Assembly: GCF_021130785.1 (NCBI RefSeq)
Contig: NC_060214.1
Span: 105,498,001 to 105,562,000 of the forward strand
DNA length: 64,000 nucleotides
Direction: 5' to 3'
Source: Homalodisca vitripennis
Taxonomy: Eukaryota; Arthropoda; Insecta; Hemiptera; Cicadellidae
In this document: in pieces, positions 59,205 to 64,000 of the stretch
How positions within the stretch are numbered: the stretch's first letter is position 1
Layout: each line of letters begins with the position of its first letter
The notes under the pieces: model-generated
Database searches by the model: none
Seen by the model: the letters and a program-made list of their open reading frames with translations, nothing else
Told to the model about the DNA's origin: nothing
Position numbers and translations under genes: made by a program

Positions 59205-61640
59205 TATATTTTATGTAACTACTGGGCGTAAACTGTATCAACATGGCAACACTGTTTTTTTATGGGGTTAAACAATAAATACCGAGAGTAAAACTGTCTA
59301 CACATGGCAACAATGTATTTTATGGAGTTAAACAGTTAATACCGAGAGTGACTATACTTTGTGTAAATACTGCGTGTAAAACTATCTACACATGGCAACA
59401 CTGGCCTTGTTATGGAGTTAAACAGTTAATACCGAGAGTGACTATATTTTGTGTAAATACTGCGTGTAAAACTGTCTACACATGGCAACACTGGCCTTGT
59501 TATGGAGTTAAACAGTTAATACCGAGAGTGACTCTATTTTGTGTAAATACTGCGTGTAAAACTGTCTACACATGGCAACACTGGCCTTGTTATGGAGTTA
59601 AACAGTTAATACCGAGAGTGACTCTATTTTGTGTAAATACTGCGTGTAAAACTGTCTACACATGGCAATACTGGCCTTGTTATGGAGTTAAACAGTTAAT
59701 ACAGAGAGTGACTCTATTTTGTGTAAATACTGCGTGTAAAACTGTCTACACATGGCAACACTGGCCTTGTTATGGAGTTAAACAGTTAATACCGAGAGTG
59801 ACTCTATTTTGTGTAAATACTGCGTGTAAAACTGTCTACACATGGCAACACTGGCCTTGTTATGGAGTTAAACAGTTAATACCGAGAGTGACTCTATTTT
59901 GTGTAAATACTGCGTGTAAAACTGTCTACACATGGCAACACTGGCCTTGTTATGGAGTTAAACAGTTAATATCGAGAGTGACTCTATTTTGTGTAAATAC
60001 TGCGTGTAAAACTGTCTACACATGGCAACACTGGCCTTGTTATGGAGTTAAACAGTTAATACCGAGAGTGACTCTATTTTGTGTAAATACTGCGTGTAAA
60101 ACTGTCTACACATGGCAACACTGGCCTTGTTATGGAGTTAAACAGTTAATATCGAGAGTGACTCTATTTTGTGTAAATACTGAACATAAAACTATGTCCA
60201 CATGGCAACACTGGCCTTGTTATTTAGTTAAACAGTTAATACCGAGAGTGACTCTATTTTGTGTAAATACTGAACATAAAACTATGTCCACATGGCAACA
60301 CTGGCCTTGTTATGGGGTTAAACAGTTAATACCGAGAGTGACTCTATTTTGTGTAAATACTGCGTGTAAAACTGTCTACACATGGCAACACTGGCCTTGT
60401 TATGGAGTTAAACAGTTAATACAGAGAGTGACTCTATTTTGTGTAAATACTGAACATAAAACTATGTCCACATGGCAACACTGGCCTTATTATGGGGTTA
60501 AACAGTTAATACCGAGAGTGACTCTGTTTGTGTAAATACTGCGTGTAAAACTGTCTACACATGGCAACACCGACCTTGTTATGGAGTTAAACAGTTAATA
60601 CGTTAATAATGAGAGTTACTCTATTTTGTGTAAATACTGCGCTTAAAACTATGTCCACATGGCAACACTGGCCTTGTTATTTACTTAAACAGTTAATACC
60701 GAGAGTGACTCTATTTTGTGTAAATACTGCGTGTAAAACTGTCTACACATGGCAACACTGGCCTTGTTATGGAGTTAAACAGTTAATACCGAGAGTGACT
60801 CTATTTTGTGTAAATACTGCGTGTAAAACTGTCTACACATGGCAACACTGGCCTTGTTATAGGATTAAACAATTAACACCGAAAGTGAATGTATTTTGTG
60901 TAAATACTGCGTGTAAAACTGTCTACACATGGCAACTGGCCTTGTTATAAGATTAAACAATTAACACCGAAAGTGAATATATTTTGTGTAAATACTGCGT
61001 GTAAAACTGTCTACACATGGCAACACTGGCCTTGTTATAGGATTAAACAGTTAACACCGAAAGTGAATATATTTTGTGTAAATACTGCGTGTAAAACTGT
61101 CTACACATGGCAACACTGGCCTTGTTATAGGATTAAACTGTTAACACCGAAAGTGAATATATTTTGTGTAAATACTGCGTGTAAAACTGTCTTCACATGG
61201 CAACACTGGCCTTGTTATAGGATTAAACAGTTAATACCGAAAGTGAATATATTTTTGTGTAAATACTGCGTGTAAAACTGTCTACACATGGCAACACTGG
61301 CCTTGTTATAGGATTTAAACATAAAATGATGTGAATATATTTTGTGTAAATACTGCGTGTAAAACTGTCTACACATGGCAACACTGGCCTTGTTATATGG
61401 AGTTAAACAGTTAATACCGAGAGTGACTCTATTTTGTGTAAATACTGCGTGTAAAACTGTCTACACATGGCAACACTGGCCTTGTTATGGAGTTAAACAG
61501 TTAATACCGAGAGTGACTCTATTTTGTGTAAATACTGCGTGTAAAACTGTCTACACATGGCAAAACTGGCCTTGTTATGGGGTTAAACAATTAACACCGA
61601 AAGTAAATATATATTGTGTAAGTACTGAACATAAAACTGT
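59205..61640 (+). repeat. 90-bp satellite array, about 26-27 units
   Basis: The unit contains GTGTAAATACTGCGTGTAAA, ACTGTCTACACATGGCAACA and CTGGCCTTGTTATGGAGTTA, with a strict 90-bp step. Three variant types occur. Type A is common. Type B has GAACATAAAACTATGTCCAC (about 60180-60300, 60450). Type C has AGGATTAAACAATTAACACC and AAAGTGAATATATTTT (about 60860-61320). First and last units are decayed and some units carry indels. Because 90 is a multiple of 3, open frames of up to 395 codons appear; I regard them as by-products. Confidence 0.95.
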
Positions 61641-61655
61641 GTAATTCTTACACAC

Positions 61656-62120
61656 AGCGCCGTAGCTAGGGCGGGGACAAGAGGTTCGTTTGCCCGGGCG
61701 GCAAAATTGCAGGGGTGGCAAATTATGGAAGGTGTTGTTGTTAAGTCATATTAACAATTTAATTGTAGTATAATTAATATTTGCGCAAATCGCTTTAGTC
61801 TATTGTTATAACCTATTACGTAACAGTCAGTTCGTCATTTGCATATTATTGTCGATCGCTGTTTAACTATTGTACAATAGCTGTTTATCTACAATACCTG
61901 TTAATAACACCTTCACTGCTGGTCTATACTGAGTGATGACAACTTTTCTCATAAGTCAGCAAGCAGTCAAGGGCGCTTGCCACACCGAACGTTTTTATGA
62001 ATTGCGTTATTGTATTCCGTTGTCGTGTTACGTGTTTTAAACTAAAAGTTTTGTGGGTTTTGATTTGTGATAAATGTAAAAAGAATGCCTACAAAGAGAA
62101 ATTTCAAAACGTGATAAATG
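61656..62120 (+). mobile_element. hAT-like left end abutting the satellite
   Basis: CAGCGCCGTAGCTAGGGCGG and a CCCGGGCGGCAAAATTGCAG block are typical of hAT-like termini. The stretch at about 61911-61985 matches, inverted, 24807-24880. No right end was found. The 63-codon frame at 62118-62309 has no recognisable product. Confidence 0.5.
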
Positions 62121-62596
62121 AAAGATGTTTTAAAAATCCAAAATTGGATACCTAATTTAATAACACGAATGCCTATACACATCCCACTTCAGAATCATAT
62201 TGAATGCCACAGGATAGGGCAGCTACTCTATTTCTCGTCAGAAAATCTGGATGTGTATATTTTATACATTCACCAAGAAAATCAGAGAAGGTCTAAAGCT
62301 AAATGTTAAGAAGCAAAATATTTCCTCTTGATGTTTAACTGTACTGTTCAGTAGATTCACAGTAGCAGTGGATAAATCATAAATACTACTCGACATGTAA
62401 AAATGAATATAATTGTCCTGAAGTTGTAAAGAGTTTTATAGATTATTTTCTGTCAAAACTGGGGAAGGGTATTTATTTTCCAGGAAATCATAAAAAAGGT
62501 TATCAGGAAATCATGGCTAAGGACGTTATAACTTGAGTATTAATTCGTGTAGCTAACATAACATCATGTAACTTACACGATAGGCTAATATGGCTG

Positions 62597-62815
62597 GAGA
62601 GCCGATGGTCCAGCGGTCTAAGACGTTGGACTTTGAGTCTGAGTTAGAGATAGCGGAGGTTCGAATCCTGTATGTGACCGTTGCACTTTTTATCAGTACC
62701 ATCGACCTTGCACTGTATTTGATAAAATCCTCACATAGGATAGTGGCCCATGAGCACGGGCAGAATAAGGCTTAAGAGGGAATCGGCTTCTCCTTAAAAA
62801 AAGTACCAAGGAATG
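62597..62815 (+). repeat. tRNA-derived SINE
   Basis: The head has an A box (TGGTCCAGCGGTCTAAGACG) and a perfect B box (GGTTCGAATCC, near 62660), in a Leu/Ser-like long-variable-arm layout. The acceptor arms do not pair, so it is not a functional tRNA. An unrelated body follows, ending with GGCTTCTCCTTAAAAAAAGT. RNA polymerase III promoter boxes are intact. Confidence 0.8.
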
Positions 62816-63169
62816 CAAGCTAGAATATTGAAAGAGAATCATTTCATTTAATTTATGCCATGCTTCCCTCTTTCACTAAACTGTTAGAGTTCTCCATGCT
62901 TGTACTCGTCTTTCAGCTTAATAACCTTTTTGTGTGTTAAATTCTTTTTATAACTATTTTAATGCGTCTACCTCAAAATGGGAATTGCTTAAAAATAATA
63001 CAAATCATTTTAATAAAAAAACAAAATGGCAACAATGTCAGTACGAATTGAGTCGTCTTCAAACATCTTGATAAAAGTTTCTAGCGGTTGAAGATTTACG
63101 TATTAATAGACCCACACCAGAGACTATAAATGACGCTAGAGATCTGTTAAATTTAATAACATATTTAAA

Positions 63170-63205
<36 letters not shown>

Positions 63206-64000
63206 TTTTTTATTAAAATTTACCAACTTTTATAGTGTTATTTTTTTTACAATTATAACCGTTACGATAGCCGATTAAAACTCCCTTCAGCTATCTTGAA
63301 ACGTGATATGATAATTAATCTAATAATGAGTTCTTCTCATTTGAAAGTGAAAGAACAACAATTTTTCCAAGTTTTGATTTTTTACTTTTTATAGATTTTT
63401 AGAAAAAATGTAACAAAGACGAATGGACATACAGACACACAGACTGTAAAGTAAACATTTCTGACCCATAACTATATAACATTGTTTGTTTGCCTTGACC
63501 TGAGGAACAAAGACGAAAAGATCACCGAACAGTTCGTAAACACTCCGTATCTATCCTATAACAGTGGTAGACCCAATCCAAAAGGTTTCGTTTTCGTATA
63601 GCTGTATAGTGACTGTTGTAATATAACCTTTAAACGCCAGACATTACAGGGAATTACAATGTTATGAGTTAAATTCTTATTGATTCGGAGCTATTCTCAT
63701 AAAAATGGTTTAACTATTCGATAATACAATTATAGTAGTTGGTAGAAGTCCCTCTTCCCCTAGAATGCCCCTCCACCAAAATGGTACCCCCAAACTATAT
63801 TACATGTATTATTTACATGTACTAAACTACTGAATATTTGTACAGTTCAAGTATTTTTACAATTCAGAAACCATTTCTTAAAACTAATCTTTGAGCATTG
63901 TTTTTTGTAATTTTAGTAATAGGAATGGTGAAATTTGAATTTAAAGACTGAACATTACTAGTGAATATAACTAGTAGGTTAAAGCATCCCAAGTTTAGCC
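62816..64000. other. AT-rich intergenic DNA to the window end
   Basis: Contains a (TA)n microsatellite at about 63173-63202. No gene recognised. Confidence 0.45.
63173..63202. repeat. (TA)n microsatellite
   Basis: About 14 uninterrupted TA units. Confidence 0.9.

Noticed and set aside
59348..60535. 395-codon open frame with 30-residue repeats
   Set aside because: It is the 90-bp satellite read in one frame. Units differ by non-synonymous changes and indels, and there is no promoter, splice or domain evidence.
62597..62690. Possible functional tRNA gene (Leu/Ser-like)
   Set aside because: A and B boxes are present, but the acceptor stem does not pair and a SINE body follows.

Overview
This is AT-rich animal nuclear DNA, almost certainly from an arthropod and most likely an insect. 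The evidence is a multi-exon receptor gene with GT-AG introns, dense old LINE and DNA-transposon remnants, tRNA-derived SINEs, microsatellites and a 90-bp satellite. The receptor belongs to the Methuselah family, which is best known from insects. A hemipteran-like genome is my guess from the repeat flavour; the sequence does not prove it. Nothing is organised like a bacterial or viral genome.

The one well-supported host gene is a Methuselah-like class B GPCR on the minus strand, 53736 down to 17913. I resolve five coding exons: 53736-52872, 41199-41121, 20991-20807, 19427-19262 and 18270-17913. All junctions obey GT-AG and all phases agree, giving a 550-residue protein. Exon 1 encodes a hydrophobic N-terminal segment, the cysteine-rich ectodomain and TM1-TM2. 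The other four exons encode TM3, TM4, TM5 and TM6-TM7 plus the cytoplasmic tail. Introns 1 (about 11.7 kb) and 2 (about 20.1 kb) are full of transposable elements. A GC-richer block upstream of the ATG has promoter character. A second host gene may end at the left edge: a 22-codon terminal exon (1255-1320, +) is followed by a polyadenylation signal.

1-9 kb: mariner remnant, possible terminal exon, two decayed minus-strand LINEs, a better preserved plus-strand LINE with YADD, and piggyBac-like TTAA ends. 9-17 kb: mostly AT-rich DNA, a decayed LINE, a palindrome, and a hAT-like MITE whose empty site survives in a neighbouring tandem copy. 17.9-53.9 kb: the receptor gene. Its introns carry two Merlin-type (IS1016/IS1595-like) elements with perfect 8-bp target duplications (one nested in a hAT-like element), a long-TIR mariner-like element, another hAT remnant, several MITEs, a CA/CACG microsatellite and SINE pieces. 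54-64 kb: dispersed repeats, a 90-bp satellite (about 59.2-61.6 kb), a hAT-like left end and a tRNA-derived SINE.

The most unusual recurrent signal is a 33-nt module (CTGA-N-GA ... GAAAC) at four distant places, all on the minus strand. It resembles the catalytic core of a hammerhead ribozyme and shows partly covarying stem-II arms, but I do not see a proper cleavage triplet. I found no clearly new multi-gene system in the window.
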